Source: Proteles cristata cristata
Taxonomy: Eukaryota > Chordata > Mammalia > Carnivora > Hyaenidae
Assembly: GCA_017311185.1 (NCBI GenBank)
Contig: JAESUZ010003395.1
Location: 868,001-932,000, forward strand
Direction: 5' to 3'
DNA: 64,000 bases
Shown: positions 24,345 to 35,530 of the stretch, piece after piece
How the letters are laid out: every line of letters starts with the position of its first letter
Numbering within the stretch: the stretch's first letter is position 1
Notes under the pieces: model-generated
Databases searched by the model: none
Seen by the model: the letters and a program-made list of their open reading frames with translations, nothing else
What the model was told of the DNA's origin: nothing
Program-made: the position numbers and the translations under genes

Positions 24345-24720
24345 GTAATACCCTTTGCTCTATAACTGATTACCCAAATCATAGTGGTTTATAACAGCAG
24401 ACTAATATCGTCTTAGTTCCCATGATCAGTTTCTATAACTGGCTTACCAGCTCGGGACTTCTGAGGATGTAGTTAGCTGTCTGCTGGGTTACAGTTATCT
24501 CCATACTTGACTGGGGAAGAGAAGGATCTCTTTTCAAAGTCACTCTTGTGGATACTGGCAGTCCTCACTTTCCTACCATGTAGATCTCTCCATAGACTAC
24601 CTCAATGTTATAGACATGGTAGCTGGCTTCCCCTAGAGGAAATAATGGGAATGGAGAGAGAGAGGGAGAAAGAGAGCATGTACACAAACACACACTGTAC
24701 ACACACACACACACACAAGA
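24345..24720. repeat. Unresolved old interspersed repeat
   Basis: 'gattacccaaatcatagtgg', 'ggcttcccctagag' and neighbouring words recall a widespread mammalian element with 'aaattacccaaaacttagtgg', but I cannot name the subfamily. Its right part contains (GA)n and (CA)n simple repeats. Confidence 0.4.
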
Positions 24721-24774
24721 GCATGCATCCAAGAAGAAAGCCACAGCCTTTTGATAATTGAAACTTTTAAAAAA

Positions 24775-24891
24775 AATTTTTATTTAAATTCTAGTTAGTT
24801 TATATATATGTGTGTGTATACATATATATATATTATGCATATACATATACATATGTGTATACATACATATGTATATATATGTATATATATA

Positions 24892-24935
<44 letters not shown>

Positions 24936-24965
24936 GCCCTCCTTAATCCCCATCACCCATTTTCT
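24775..24965 (-). mobile_element. Carnivore L1 3' end fragment with expanded microsatellite
   Basis: Antisense L1 3'UTR words bracket a simple repeat: 'tttaaattctagttagttta' on the left and 'cctccttaatccccatcacc' on the right. The normal short TA-rich part has grown into a compound TA/TG/CATA array at 24801-24930. Confidence 0.75.
24801..24930 (+). repeat. Compound (TA)n/(TG)n/(CATA)n microsatellite
   Basis: About 130 bp of almost pure alternating purine-pyrimidine sequence between two VRK2 exons. It opens spurious frames rich in Tyr and Ile on both strands. Confidence 0.95.
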
Positions 24966-25198
24966 TTGACTGACTTCTTTCAAATCTTATAGTGATATCA
25001 CATCATTTCCGCTCTAGTCTCTTTGCTAGAGGCAAGTCACTAAGTCCACTCCATATGCAAGAAAGGAGATTCAATTAAACTTCATCTCTTGAGAAAGGGC
25101 ACAACAAAGAATTTGTAGAAATATTTTTTAAATCATCGCATGTAGCTAATCATAACATATAAATAAGTGAGTAGTGATTTTTAAAGAAGAGACAATTC

Positions 25199-25404
25199 GG
25201 GGCACCTGGGTGGCTCAGTTGGTTAAGCATCTGACTTCAGCTCAGGTCATGATCTTATGTATGGTTCATGAGTTTGAGCCCCATGTCGGGCTCTGTGCTG
25301 ACAGCTCGGAGCCTGGAGCCTGCTTCAGATTCTTTGTCTTCCCCTCTATCTGCCCTTCCCCCACCCATGCTCTGTCTTTTTCTCTAAAACTTTAAAAAGA
25401 AAAA
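25199..25404 (+). mobile_element. CAN-SINE
   Basis: 'ggggcacctgggtggctcag' head, intact B-box-like segment ('gagtttgagcc'), CT tract and 'aaaactttaaaaag' tail. It lies in the intron between the exons at 24202 and 26518. Confidence 0.93.
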
Positions 25405-25589
25405 AAGTTGTATTTGTTAGGGACCCTATTTTGTCCTTTCAATAGCCTTTTAAGATAGGTGATGTTTTCTTTCCTAAGTGAGAAAATAGGTTCAGTGTTC
25501 AGTACCTTGTTCAAATGGTCTTTAAATGCTATCAATAAAAAATGAACAAACAGTAATCTTGAAATAAAGCAAAGGGCTGCTAATGGAGA

Positions 25590-26070
25590 ACTGAGTGACT
25601 GAGTAGGTCATGGTATATCCATATCATGTAATATTATGCAGCCCATTGAAGAAATCAATTACAGCCATACCAGTCGAGGGGCATCTAGGTGGCTCAGTGA
25701 TTAAATGTCCGACTCTTGATTTTGGTTCAGGTCAGGACCTCACAGTTCATGGGATCAGGCATCATGTCGGGCTTCATACTGTGAGCATGCAGAGCCCACT
25801 TGAGATTCTCTCTCTCTGCCCTTCTTCCCCCCCTCAGAATAAACAAACATTTTTTAAAAAGCTAATGCAGTTGATTTGGAAGGATTTCAGTGACATATTA
25901 ATGAAAAAGGTATGATGCAGCAAAGTGCATATAATAGATCACATTTTTGTAAAACAAGAAGAAACATTCCTTTATGTCTGTGTTCATGTGTGGATACATG
26001 GATCAATAAAGAATAGGGGCTGGTGTGGATATGTTAAGTAAAGAGAAGAAAAGAAGGGACAGGTACCAAA
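25590..26070 (+). mobile_element. Old L1 3' end, split by a SINE
   Basis: 'gtatatccatatcatgtaat', 'attatgcagcccattgaaga' and, beyond the SINE, 'ttcagtgacatattaatg' and 'gtgcatataatagatcac' follow the sense L1 ORF2-end/3'UTR order of an old L1M-type element. Confidence 0.6.
25678..25860 (+). mobile_element. CAN-SINE, old, inside an L1 relic
   Basis: Diverged head 'ggggcatctaggtggctcag', with 'gactcttgattttggttcag' and a short CT tract, tail 'cattttttaaaaa'. It belongs to the older SINE subtype that carries 'ctcttgattt'. Confidence 0.85.
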
Positions 26071-26164
26071 CAGAAAGGAAGTACATTTTTTAAAAATGTC
26101 ATGTTTGTAAGTGTATAGAGAAAGTAATTATGATTTATAAGCTCAAGAAACAAATATAAATAAA

Positions 26165-26285
26165 ATTTTCTGTCCAGAAAAATAATTTGTTCAAGGTCAC
26201 ACAGTGAGAAGGTGATGGAGTCAAAATGAGTAAACTCAGGACTCTTTAATTTAGAAAGTATCTTCTTTTCATGGTCTAAGAGTGA
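26165..26285 (-). mobile_element. MIR relic
   Basis: Reverse MIR core: 'aatttgttcaaggtcacaca', 'aggtgatggagtcaaaat' and 'aactcaggactctttaattt'. It ends about 230 bp upstream of the VRK2 exon at 26518. Confidence 0.7.
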
Positions 26286-26517
26286 GTATGAATGTTTCAG
26301 CACGACGTTCTCTTCTACCAGAAAACTAACTGCAAAGTAAATACTGACTAGTATTTTTTTGTAAAAGAACAGCAACGTTATTAAGGTAAACACATGGTTC
26401 AGGTTGCAATAGTCTTCATTGTTAGGTTGAGGGTATTTTTCCTGGTTTCAAATTCGTAAATAGGCAGTTTCAAGCATTGCTATTTTAAGATCTCTTTTTG
26501 ATGTCTCTTTCTTATAG

Positions 26518-26623
26518 TTACAGATTTATGGTAATGGAAAGACTAGGAATAGATTTACAGAAGATCTCAGACCAGAGTGGTACTTTTAAAAAGTCAACTG
26601 TCCTGCAGCTAGGTGTCCGAGTG
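26518..26623 (+). CDS. VRK2: VRK2 internal coding exon: hinge region (about residues 115-150)
   Basis: The first base completes Ser115. It then reads YRFMVMERLGIDLQKISDQS, followed by GTFKKSTVLQLGVRV. 'FMVMERLG' is the gatekeeper and hinge segment that lines the adenine pocket. The following helix (TVLQLG) leads into the catalytic loop of the next exon. The acceptor is 'ttcttatag' and the donor 'gtaaga'. The exon is 106 bp and ends in phase 0. The last codon, directly at the donor, is GTG (Val) where human VRK2, as I remember it, has Met150 (ATG). The preceding codons also differ: Gly133 to Asp, Asn135 to Ser, Ile148 to Val. The open frame continues past the donor into the intron before a stop, which is why a longer ORF appears here. 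Confidence 0.94.
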
Positions 26624-27778
26624 GTAAGAAGGAATGACTTATTTCACATGCCTCGTTTTCAGATTATTTACTTGTTACAATACACAAATCGTTGCCCTTT
26701 GTGGAATTATCAGAGAATGAAGGATTATTGCCCTAGAAATGTCAGTTATTTAGAGTAGAGGCTATTTTGGTGAAATTGATAACAGTGGGCTCTGTAAGTG
26801 ACAGAATGTGCTGTGTTTGGCACTACAAACTCAATTAGGCATTGGTTCTACAGTCTGATTTTTTTCCCCTCACAGCTTTGTTTTACATATCAGAACAAGC
26901 TTGCATTGCTGTAAGAATAACCTCTCTTTTGTCACTTATATTTATAACAATGCAAACTATCAAAAAATATATTATTTTCCATACTAAACATGTGACATTA
27001 TGGGGCGCTATGCAGTTTTTATTATGAGTTTGGGATGGTGGCAGTAATTAGTATGGCAATGAATAATATATACTTTGCCAAATAAGAAGCAATGAAATCT
27101 TAATAGCACCCATGCACACATTTTGTTTATACCACATATTTGTCTTATCTTGTTTGCGTTGGGTTTGCCCAAGCTCCATTTTATTTTTTCCATTTTAAAT
27201 AGAATGAAACTCCTCATGCCAGGTTGAGATGTGGCAAATAGAACTCGTTAATTTTCCCGTTCATCCATTCATCCATTTAGCCAGCCAGCGAGTGTTTATT
27301 GAGCACTGGGTGAAGGTAATATGCAAGGCTCAAGGGCTTCAAAGATGTAGCTCAGGTTTTTTTTCTATTACTGTCCAGAGGGAGAATGCCTCTGAGCTCA
27401 TGGACGTTGTGTTTTGTTCTAGGGTCTCCAAAACTTGATTTATAATCACTGCTTGGGTGAGGAATTCCTGAGTGGGCTTCATGATTACTGTACAGTGTAT
27501 CTTGGGTTTTTTCCTCCTTTCACAGTGTGATTTGGCCACCAGGCCGTCAGGAACACAGGCATTGACATTGTTGAATCTTGGTCCCCTTTCATCAGAAGTT
27601 AATTAAAACACTTGATATTTGAGCATCATGTTATTCAACTTTCTTTCCAGGATAAGTGACCAGTTCATGTGATATTTTCGAATAGACAAACACATAATTG
27701 TACAATATGTCACTTTGTTGCTGCTAATAAGAAAAAATACATGTTACTCTATATTCAAAATGTTCAAGTTGATCATGA

Positions 27779-27946
<168 letters not shown>

Positions 27947-28059
27947 TAGGGATCCTCAAAGTATTATATCGAGACATTCAAAAAACAAACACCTAACCCA
28001 GGAAGAGTTTATAAATGAGGATTAACATGATGAAGGTTGTGATTTATCTTACCCTTATC

Positions 28060-28165
28060 TCATTGAATGTACTTAATTGATAAGTAATTAGGATAAGGAA
28101 ACTAAGACTCAGAGGGGTTAATTTGTTGGTGGACATATAGAAAGGTGGCTGAAATTTGAACTTCA
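28060..28165 (-). mobile_element. MIR relic
   Basis: 'ataaggaaactaagactcag', 'aggggttaatttgttggtgg' and 'ggtggctgaaatttgaac' match the reverse MIR core. It lies shortly after the donor of the catalytic-loop exon. Confidence 0.65.
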
Positions 28166-28287
28166 CAGTGAATATAAACAAGGAACCATCAAAATTCAGT
28201 GGGAGAAGGGATGGGTATGTGCAGAGAAGAAGAAAATTAAGTCATATTAGCTTCTTTTTCTGTGTGTAAACACTTAAGTCTTAAACA

Positions 28288-28397
28288 GAGCAGCTTTTCC
28301 AGTGGAAATTTCCCTGATGATGGAAGTATTCTATACGGTAGTGTCCAGCATGGTAGCCATGTGGCTCTCAAGCACCTGATACATGGGTAGTGTACCA
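28288..28397 (+). mobile_element. MER5A-like hAT element, left part
   Basis: 'gatgatggaagtattctata', 'gtgtccagcatggtagccat' and 'tctcaagcacctgatacatg' follow the MER5A (nonautonomous hAT-Charlie) consensus as I recall it. The sequence stops abruptly where an L1 begins and resumes at 29243. Confidence 0.75.
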
Positions 28398-29242
28398 CCA
28401 AGGCTGATGAGGATGGAGCGAGTCAGGAACTCTCACTCATTGCCTTTGGAAATGCAAAATGCTATGGCCACTGTAGCAGACAGTTTGGCGGTTTCTTCAA
28501 AAACTGAACATATTCATAACATATGATCTGCAATTACACTGCTTGGTATTTACCCAGAGGAGCTGAAAACTTATATCCACACAAAAACCTACACACACAT
28601 GTTTATAGCAGCTTTATTCATAGTTGCCAAAACTTGCAGCAACGAACATGTCCTTTAATAGGTGAATGGATACATAAACTTGGGGGTATCTGAATAAGGC
28701 AATATTACTCAATGTTAACCAGAAACAAGCAGTCAGGACATGAAAAGACATGAGAGAAACTTACATGCATATCACTAAGTGAAAATCTGTATAATTCCAA
28801 CTCTACAATGTTTCGGAAAAGGCGAAACTATGAAGAGACTAAAAAGATCAGTGATTGCCAGGGGTTAAAGGGGAAGGAGTGACGAGTAGGCAGAGCACAG
28901 ATTTTTAGGGATGTCAAGCTGTCCTGTCTGATACTGCAGTGGTGGACACATCTTGCTCCACATTTGTCAAAACTCATAGAATGTTCAACACCAAAAATGA
29001 GCCCTAGTACAAACTATAGATTTTTGGTTATAATGGCATGTTGCTGTGTAATGAATGTAGGTTCATCCATTTTAACAGATGTAATACTGTCCAGTATGGG
29101 ATGGTGGTACTGGGGAGAATGCCTGGAGGGAGGGGCAGTGGGTATATGAGAACTCCTTGTACTTTCCACTCAGTTCTACCTGAATTGCTCTACATTTACC
29201 AAAATTGAATCTAAAACTGCTCTAAAAAAAAGAATCTCTAAA
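28398..29242 (+). mobile_element. Old 5'-truncated L1 inserted in MER5A
   Basis: Sense L1 ORF2 C-terminus and 3'UTR landmarks: 'aaaatgctatggccactgta', 'ttatagcagctttattcata', 'cctttaataggtgaatgg' and 'agtgattgccaggggtta'. Flanks 'catgggtagtgtacc' and 'tgtggctaatgtgac' are both derived from the same MER5A sequence, as expected for a diverged TSD. Confidence 0.75.
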
Positions 29243-29291
29243 AACTGTGGCTAATGTGACTGAGGAACCAAATTTTTAATTTAATTAGTAA
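29243..29291 (+). mobile_element. MER5A-like element, middle part
   Basis: 'ctgtggctaatgtgactgag' and 'gaaccaaatttttaattt' directly continue the MER5A consensus from the left part at 28288-28397. Confidence 0.75.
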
Positions 29292-31230
29292 TTTTTTATT
29301 TTACCTTGCTTTCTTCCCGCCACCCCCAGCTTTCTTGAGGTAGGATTGACAAACAAAAAATGCATATATTTAGGTTGTACAACATGATTTTTTAAAGCTG
29401 TGCAAAGTGATGATATCATAGGTGTTGTGTAGTGATCACCATCATCTATTTAATTAACGAATTCATTGTTTCATATAGCTTCTCTTTTGTTTGGTGATGT
29501 GGTAAGAACACTGAAATCTACTCTTAGCAAACTTGAAGTACACAGCATTATTTTTTTTATTTTTTTTTAAATGTTTTTTATTTATTTCTAGGAGAGAGAG
29601 AGAGACAGCGTGAGCAGGGGAGGGTCAGAGAGAAAGGGAGTCACAGGCTGAAACAGGCTCCAGGCTCTGAGCTGGCAGTCAGCACAGAGCCTGCCGCGGG
29701 GCTCGAACCCACGAACCGCGAGATCATGACCTAAGCGAAAGTCGGACGCTCAACCGACTCAGCCACCCAGGCGCCTGAAGTACACAGCATTATTAACTGT
29801 AGTCACAATGCTGTAGGTTAGATTATTCATCTTTTTTGACCAACATCTCCCCATTTCCTCCAACCCCGACCAGCCCTAGCATTCACTTTTAGACTCACTG
29901 GTTCTGTAAGTTTCACTGTTTTACATGTCACATATAAGTGAGATAACAGTCTTTCTGTGTCTGAATTAATGTTCTCCAGGTCCATCCATGGTGTCACACA
30001 TGGCACATTTCCTCTTATGGCTGAATAATTCTGTTGCATGTATATACCACATTTTCTTTATTCATTCATCCATCCATCAGTGAACACTAAGGTTCTTTAC
30101 TTATTTTGGCTGTTGTGAAAAATGCTGCATTAACACAGGAGTGCACATATCTCTTTAAGAGAATGATTTATTTTCCTTTTGATACATACCCAGGAGCTGG
30201 ATTGCTGGATCATGTGACATGTGACGGTTGTATTGAGAGGAACTGCTTGGCTGTTTTGTATAAAGACTATACGGTGCACAAGGGTTCCCTTTCCTTCACA
30301 CCCTCCCTAACACTGCGATCTCTTGTCTTTTTTATAATAGCCATCCTAACGTGTATTGAGCGATGTCTCATTGTGGTTTTGGTGCTCATTTCCCTGATGA
30401 TCATAATACTGAGCACCTTTTCTTACATCTGTTGGGCATGTGCATGCCTTCTTTGGAAAAATGTCTATGCAGGTCCTTTGTATATTTTTTCATTGGCTTA
30501 TTTTCTTGCTAGTGAGTTGTATGAGTTCTGTATATTGAGTATTAACCCTTTATCATATCTATGGCTTGCAAATATTTTCTACAGTTTGGTAGTTTGCCTT
30601 TTTGTTTTGTTCATAGCTTCCATTGCTGTGTGGAATCTTTTTGGTTTGATGTAGTTCTACTTGTCTGTTTTGGGTTTCGTTGCCTGTGCTTTTGGTATCA
30701 GTTGGAAGAATCATTGCCATGACCTGTGTCCATGGATTGCAGGAATTAATAGTGTCAAAATGTCCATACTACCCAAAGCAATCTACAGATTCACTGCAAT
30801 CCTTGTGCAAATTCCAATGGCATTTTCCATAGAAACAGAAAAGAGAATCCTAATATTTGTATGGGACCACAAAAGACCATGAATGGCCCAAGCAATCTTG
30901 AGAATAAAGTTGGAAGCATCATACTTCCTGATTTTCAAACTATATGACAAAGTTGTAGTATAAGAACAGTGTTCTATTAGCATAGAAACAGTGGAACAGA
31001 ACAGAGAGCTCAGCAATAAGCCCACAAATGTATAATGAACTAGTCTCTGACAAGGGTACCAGTAATATACCACGGGGAAAGGATAGTCTCTTCAAGAAAT
31101 AATAGTGGAACAGCTTCATGCAAAAGAATGAAACTGGACTCTTAGACACCACACACAAAAATTAACTCAGACTGGATTAAACACTTAAGGCCTGAAATCA
31201 TAAAACCAGAAGTAAACACAGGGAAATAGC
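29292..31230 (-). mobile_element. L1 with 5' inversion (twin-primed) inserted in MER5A
   Basis: From about 29292 to 30730 the + strand is antisense L1 3'UTR and ORF2 C-terminus ('gtttcactgttttacatgtc', 'ctgaataattctgttgcatg', 'ttggctgttgtgaaaaatgc', 'attgccatgacctgtgtc'). From about 30731 the orientation flips: 'ggattgcaggaattaatagt' onward is sense ORF2, translating to [18 protein letters not shown] and ending near 'aagtaaacacagggaaat'. The two halves meet at neighbouring ORF2 positions. A CAN-SINE is nested at 29553. The 182-codon frame at 30106-30654 is antisense L1, not a gene. Confidence 0.8.
29553..29775 (-). mobile_element. CAN-SINE, young type, with perfect TSD
   Basis: A reverse-orientation young copy with a perfect 19 bp TSD, 'tgaagtacacagcattatt', at 29534-29552 and 29776-29794. 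It is inserted in the 3'UTR of the twin-primed L1. Confidence 0.96.
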
Positions 31231-31292
31231 TTAATTTCAATTAATTTAACTTTCAATAACTACATGTGGCTGGTAGCAACCTTATCAGACAA
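31231..31292 (+). mobile_element. MER5A-like element, right part
   Basis: 'aattaatttaactttcaata' and 'actacatgtggctggtagca' resume MER5A after the twin-primed L1. This completes an element of about 200 bp that is now spread over 3 kb. Confidence 0.7.
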
Positions 31293-31869
31293 AAGAGATT
31301 TAAAACCTTAAAAATTGAATCTATAAAAAATGTAAAAAAATCATAATTGAATATTTACCTGAACCCTGAGGATGAGGAAAGACATTTTTAAATAATGGTA
31401 CAAAAGAACAAATCCTAGAAAATATTGAGAAATTTCAAATTCTAAGATACCTATATTTAAAAAGTTGAAAAAAAGAAAAGAAATGAGAAACCGGAGAGTA
31501 GAATCATGACAGATGTTTGAGGAGATATATCAAACTCAAACATATTAATAAGAAAAACACTAAATACTTTCTTAATGATTAAAAGGAATTAACAGACAGA
31601 ACGAGGAAGAAATACAGCAGCCAGAAATGGAGAAACAAAAGTTTACTGTCACTAGAAAGAAGAGAGATGCAGATAAAAACAACGAGATAACATTTTAAAA
31701 GAACTTATCAAATTGGAAACGCCTAAAATATTAATCCGATGATATCGAACTGATGAAGTGCAGGCACTTGTCGCCGGCCAGTGGGAATGGAAATTAAATG
31801 GGAGTAGAAGAAGAAATTAAGTTAATGGAAGGGCAATTTGGCAATGTATATTAAAATCCTTTAAATGTC

Positions 31870-34265
31870 TGCATACATTTTTAAGGTTAGGTTTTGTGAA
31901 GTATAATTTACAAACAGTAAAATTCACCGTTTTAACTGTACAGCTTGATGTGTTTTGACACATGCATATCATATAACCAGTGCTGCAATCACGATACAGA
32001 ATGTTCCTATCGTTCTCATACTTTCTCTCCTACCCCTTGACCCAGTCAGTCCCCTTCTTTCACTCCTCTAACCCCTGGCAATGATTTCGGCCCCCATAGT
32101 TTTTGCATTTTTAAGGAATGTCATATACATGGAATTGTAGGGTATACACCCTTGTGTCTGGCTTCCTTCACTGAGCATTTACCTGGACTGTAGTTATTAG
32201 TAGTTCATTCTTCTTTAATTATACATAGTATTCCATTGAAAACTACTGCAGTGTATCTGTTTACCTCTTGGAGATCTGCGTTATTTCCAGTTTAGGGACA
32301 ATTATTAGTGAAGTTGCTATAAGCATTCATACAAAGTTATGTAGGTATATGTTTTAACAACTTCTAGGTAGACAACTAGGTGGGATAACTGGATCATATG
32401 GAAGTGTATGTTTAATTTAAAAGAAGCAAAGACATCTGAGTGGCATAGTCAGTTAAGCGTCCTCGGCTCAGGTCATGATCTTGGGGTTCGTGGGTTCGAG
32501 CCCTGTGTCGGGCTCTGTGCTGAAAGCTCGGAGCCTGGAGTCCTGCTTCGGATTCTGTGCCTTCCTCTCTCTCTGCCCCTCCCCCACTGGTGCTCTATCT
32601 CTGTCTCTCAAAAATAAATAAATGTTAGAATTTTTTTTTTAATTTAAAAAAAATAAAAGAAGCCACCAAACTGTTTTCCAGAGCGGTGTACCATTGTTAT
32701 ACATTTCCACCAGTGATGTGTAGTTCTCCACATCTTGTCACCACTTGGTTTCATTAGTTTTTAAAATTTTAGCCATTACAGTAAATGTGTTGTCATATCT
32801 AGTAGTCTTAATTTGCATCAGTTATGTAATGACTAATGATATGGAGTATCTTTCATGTATATATTCACCACTTTTATCTTCTATGGTGAATTATATGCTC
32901 CCATTTTTAAATCAGATTGTCTTAAGAGAGGTTTATTATTTAAGAATAAGAACATTTTGTCAGATACTTGCTTGCAGATGCTTTCTACATCTGTAGCTTA
33001 TCTTTTCATTCTCTTATCAGTGTCTTCCAGAAAGCAGTTGTTTTTAATTATAATGAGGCCAGTTTATGATTTTTTTTCTTTTTATGATTTGTGCTACTTC
33101 TATCCTAAGAATTTGTCCTAATTTTGTCATAAAATGTTTTCTCATAAGTTTTCTTCGAGGAGTTTTATACAACTCTTATATTTAGATTCCTGATCTGTTT
33201 CAAGTTTGTATTTGGTGCCAGATAAGGGTCAAGGTCCTTTTCCGGGGGAAGGGAGGACATACCTATGTGCAGTTGCTCCAACATGGTGTTGAAGTGAGAA
33301 CCCCAGTGAATTGCTTCGGCCCCTCTGTCAAAATTATTGACCATCTATGAATAAGTCTATTTCTGGATCCTCTTACAGTATCATACAGTCGTATCACAGT
33401 TCATGGTCTGGAAAGGAGGAAGAGTCTTCCAACTTTGTTCTTTTTTTTTAAAATTATTTCAACTTTTCTAAAGGCTGCTTTGCAACTCCATGTAATATTT
33501 TAGAATCAGTTTGTCCATTTCTGCTTCCAAACCTACAAGGATTTTGACTGAGATTGTGAGTTTTTATAGCTAGTGATATTTCTTACTCAGAGATCAACTT
33601 TGTCTGATATTAATGTTACCACACCCCCATTTTCCTCCTTTCTTTTGATTTGCGTTTATGTTATATAGCTTCTCCATCATTTTAATATAATTAATCTCTA
33701 ATTTCTTGGAGACGGCTCAAAGAAATTCATGTTCATTTTGCAGCTATATTTTAAGCTTTGCTAAAATGAGTCTATAGTAGTAGCCTTTACTCTGTGGATA
33801 ATTTATTCCTAGTTCCACACCGTGAAGTTCTGTGATCTCTAATGGAATTGCATGTGGGTATTTAACTCTGCTGGGTCAGAACTCAGCTCCCAGCTCTTTG
33901 TGAACCCAGGGAGGTCTTCTCCCTACTCCTATTGGTCCTTGACTCCCCTTTTTATACTACAGATAAGGAGAGCCTTAGGCAACTTTTTCTGGAGCTTCCT
34001 CCTCCTGCCTTTGCCCCCACCCCCATGTAGCTCCCTCTTCTCTTCTAACAGACTCCTCTCTGGAATCAGGCTTTTTAGTAGCCTCTCTGAACTCAGTGAC
34101 TGTGTCACTCAGTGACTCAGGATTGCTGTCCTGCAGCTAGGATTTCCCTTCCTCTTCTTGAATTTGGAATTGTCTCCAGACAGCCTGGGCATCTGAGGGA
34201 CTCAACTAATCTTTCCCCCACCCCACCCTTCCCATTTTCTCAAGGATCTCAGTCTTCTGCTGCCT
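31870..34265 (-). mobile_element. Old L1 (3'UTR, ORF2 pieces and 5'UTR-like end), antisense
   Basis: Antisense 3'UTR words 'gtataatttacaaacagtaa' and 'aatgtcatatacatggaatt' start it. ORF2-like 'ttcaagtttgtatttggtgc' and 'gtccatttctgcttccaaac' follow, then 'aactttgtctgatattaatg'. A GC-richer end near 33.8-34.26 kb resembles an antisense L1 5'UTR. The middle of ORF2 appears deleted. A SINE is nested at 32424. Confidence 0.6.
32424..32638 (+). mobile_element. CAN-SINE
   Basis: The head is eroded ('gacatctgagtggcatagtc') but the body and B-box are well kept ('gtgggttcgagccctgtgtc'), with tail 'aaaataaataaatgtt'. Flanks 'tttaatttaaaagaagc'/'taaaagaagcc' suggest a TSD. Confidence 0.9.
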
Positions 34266-34384
34266 ATTAAACATCCAAAAACATTTGTATCTTTCATTCT
34301 ATGCAGTTTCCCACAGGCGGTGGAAAGGTAAATCCAGTCATTGTACTCCCTTTTGCCGAAAGCAAAAAGGCCTAGTTTTAAATA

Positions 34385-34385
<1 letters not shown>

Positions 34386-34418
<33 letters not shown>
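34386..34418 (+). repeat. (TG)n microsatellite
   Basis: About 16 uninterrupted TG units, likely polymorphic. Confidence 0.97.
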
Positions 34419-34421
<3 letters not shown>

Positions 34422-34512
34422 GTCTGATCATGTCTTTTGTCTGGTTCTCTCTTTTTTGTTGTTTTTTATTCCCTCAGTTTTGAAGAATTCTTTAAATATA
34501 TAAGCCCATCCT

Positions 34513-34748
34513 TGGGGCGCCTGGGTGGCTTAGTCGGTTAAGCGTCCGACTTTCGCTTAGGTCATGATCTCGCGGTTCGTGGGTTCGAGCCCCGCATCGG
34601 GCTCTGTGCTGATTGCCAGCTCAGAGCCTGGAGCCTGTTTCAGCCTGTGACTCCCTCTCTCTCTGACCCTCCCCTGCTCACACTGTCTCTCTCTCTCTCC
34701 TAAAGATAAATAAAACATTAAAAAAAAAAAAAATTAAAAAAAAAAAAT
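34513..34748 (+). mobile_element. CAN-SINE, young type, with perfect TSD
   Basis: A full-length young copy with a perfect 19 bp TSD, 'aaatatataagcccatcct', at 34494-34512 and 34749-34767. The tail is a long A run with one TTA interruption. Confidence 0.96.
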
Positions 34749-34987
34749 AAATATATAAGCCCATCCTCAATTACAGATTTTGCAAATATTTTCTTTCCAT
34801 TTGCCTTCTGTCCTTTGATTATACTTGTGATGTTTTATTACCACATAGAAGGTGAAACTTTATTTTTAATGCAGTCAAATGTATTAATCTTTTATTTACT
34901 ATGGATCTTCAATCATGGTTAAAAACCTTATTGTACAGAGAGATTTTATATGAATTTAGTTGTATGTTTTCATTTTTTACATTTAAA

Positions 34988-35204
34988 ATTTTTTAATGTT
35001 TTATTTATTTCTGACAGAGAGAGAGAGAGAGACAGTGACAGTGTGAGCAGGGAAGGGTCAGAGAAGGAGTCACAGAATCCGAAACAGGCTCCAGGCTCTG
35101 AGCTGGCTGTCAGCACAGAGCCCTAAGAGGGGCACCCACGCACCATGAGATCATGACCTGAGCCGAAGTCAGACACCCAATCGACTGAGCCACCTGGGTG
35201 CCCC
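34988..35204 (-). mobile_element. CAN-SINE
   Basis: Reverse-orientation copy with a perfect 18 bp TSD, 'tcattttttacatttaaa', at 34970-34987 and 35205-35222. Confidence 0.95.
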
Positions 35205-35345
35205 TCATTTTTTACATTTAAATCTCTTATTAAGTTAGAGTTTATTCTTTTACATGACAAGAAGTATTGCCTCAATGTTACCATTTTCTGAATGTTTTTC
35301 TAGCTTTTCCAATGCTATTTTTTAAAAATAAAATTTTTGCTTCAG

Positions 35346-35530
35346 AGCACCTGGGTGGCTCAGTTGATTGAGTGTCTGACTCTGGATTTCAGCTCAGGTC
35401 ATGATCTTACGGGTCTTGAGTTTAAGCCCTACATTGGGCTCTATGCTGGCAGTGTGGGCTTGCTTGAGGTTCTCTTTCTCCCTCTTTCCTGCTTGCTCTC
35501 TCTCTCTCTCAAAATAAATAAACTTGAAAA
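35346..35530 (+). mobile_element. CAN-SINE, older subtype
   Basis: Head 'gcacctgggtggctcagttg', 'ctctggatttcagctcaggt', short CT tract and AATAAA tail. Flanks 'atttttgcttcag'/'atttttggcttcag' form an almost perfect TSD. Confidence 0.92.

Noticed and set aside
24795..24992. Tyr/Ile-rich frames on both strands
   Set aside because: Pure microsatellite translation.
25610..25915. 101-codon plus-strand frame
   Set aside because: It covers an L1 relic and the SINE at 25678.
26034..26393. 119-codon minus-strand hydrophobic frame
   Set aside because: It covers an old L1 end and a reverse MIR, has no domain, and lies in a VRK2 intron.
30106..30654. 182-codon open frame on the + strand, hydrophobic, looking like a membrane protein
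   Set aside because: It is the antisense of an L1 ORF2 end/3'UTR. The DNA carries L1 landmarks throughout and the hydrophobicity comes from T-rich antisense sequence.
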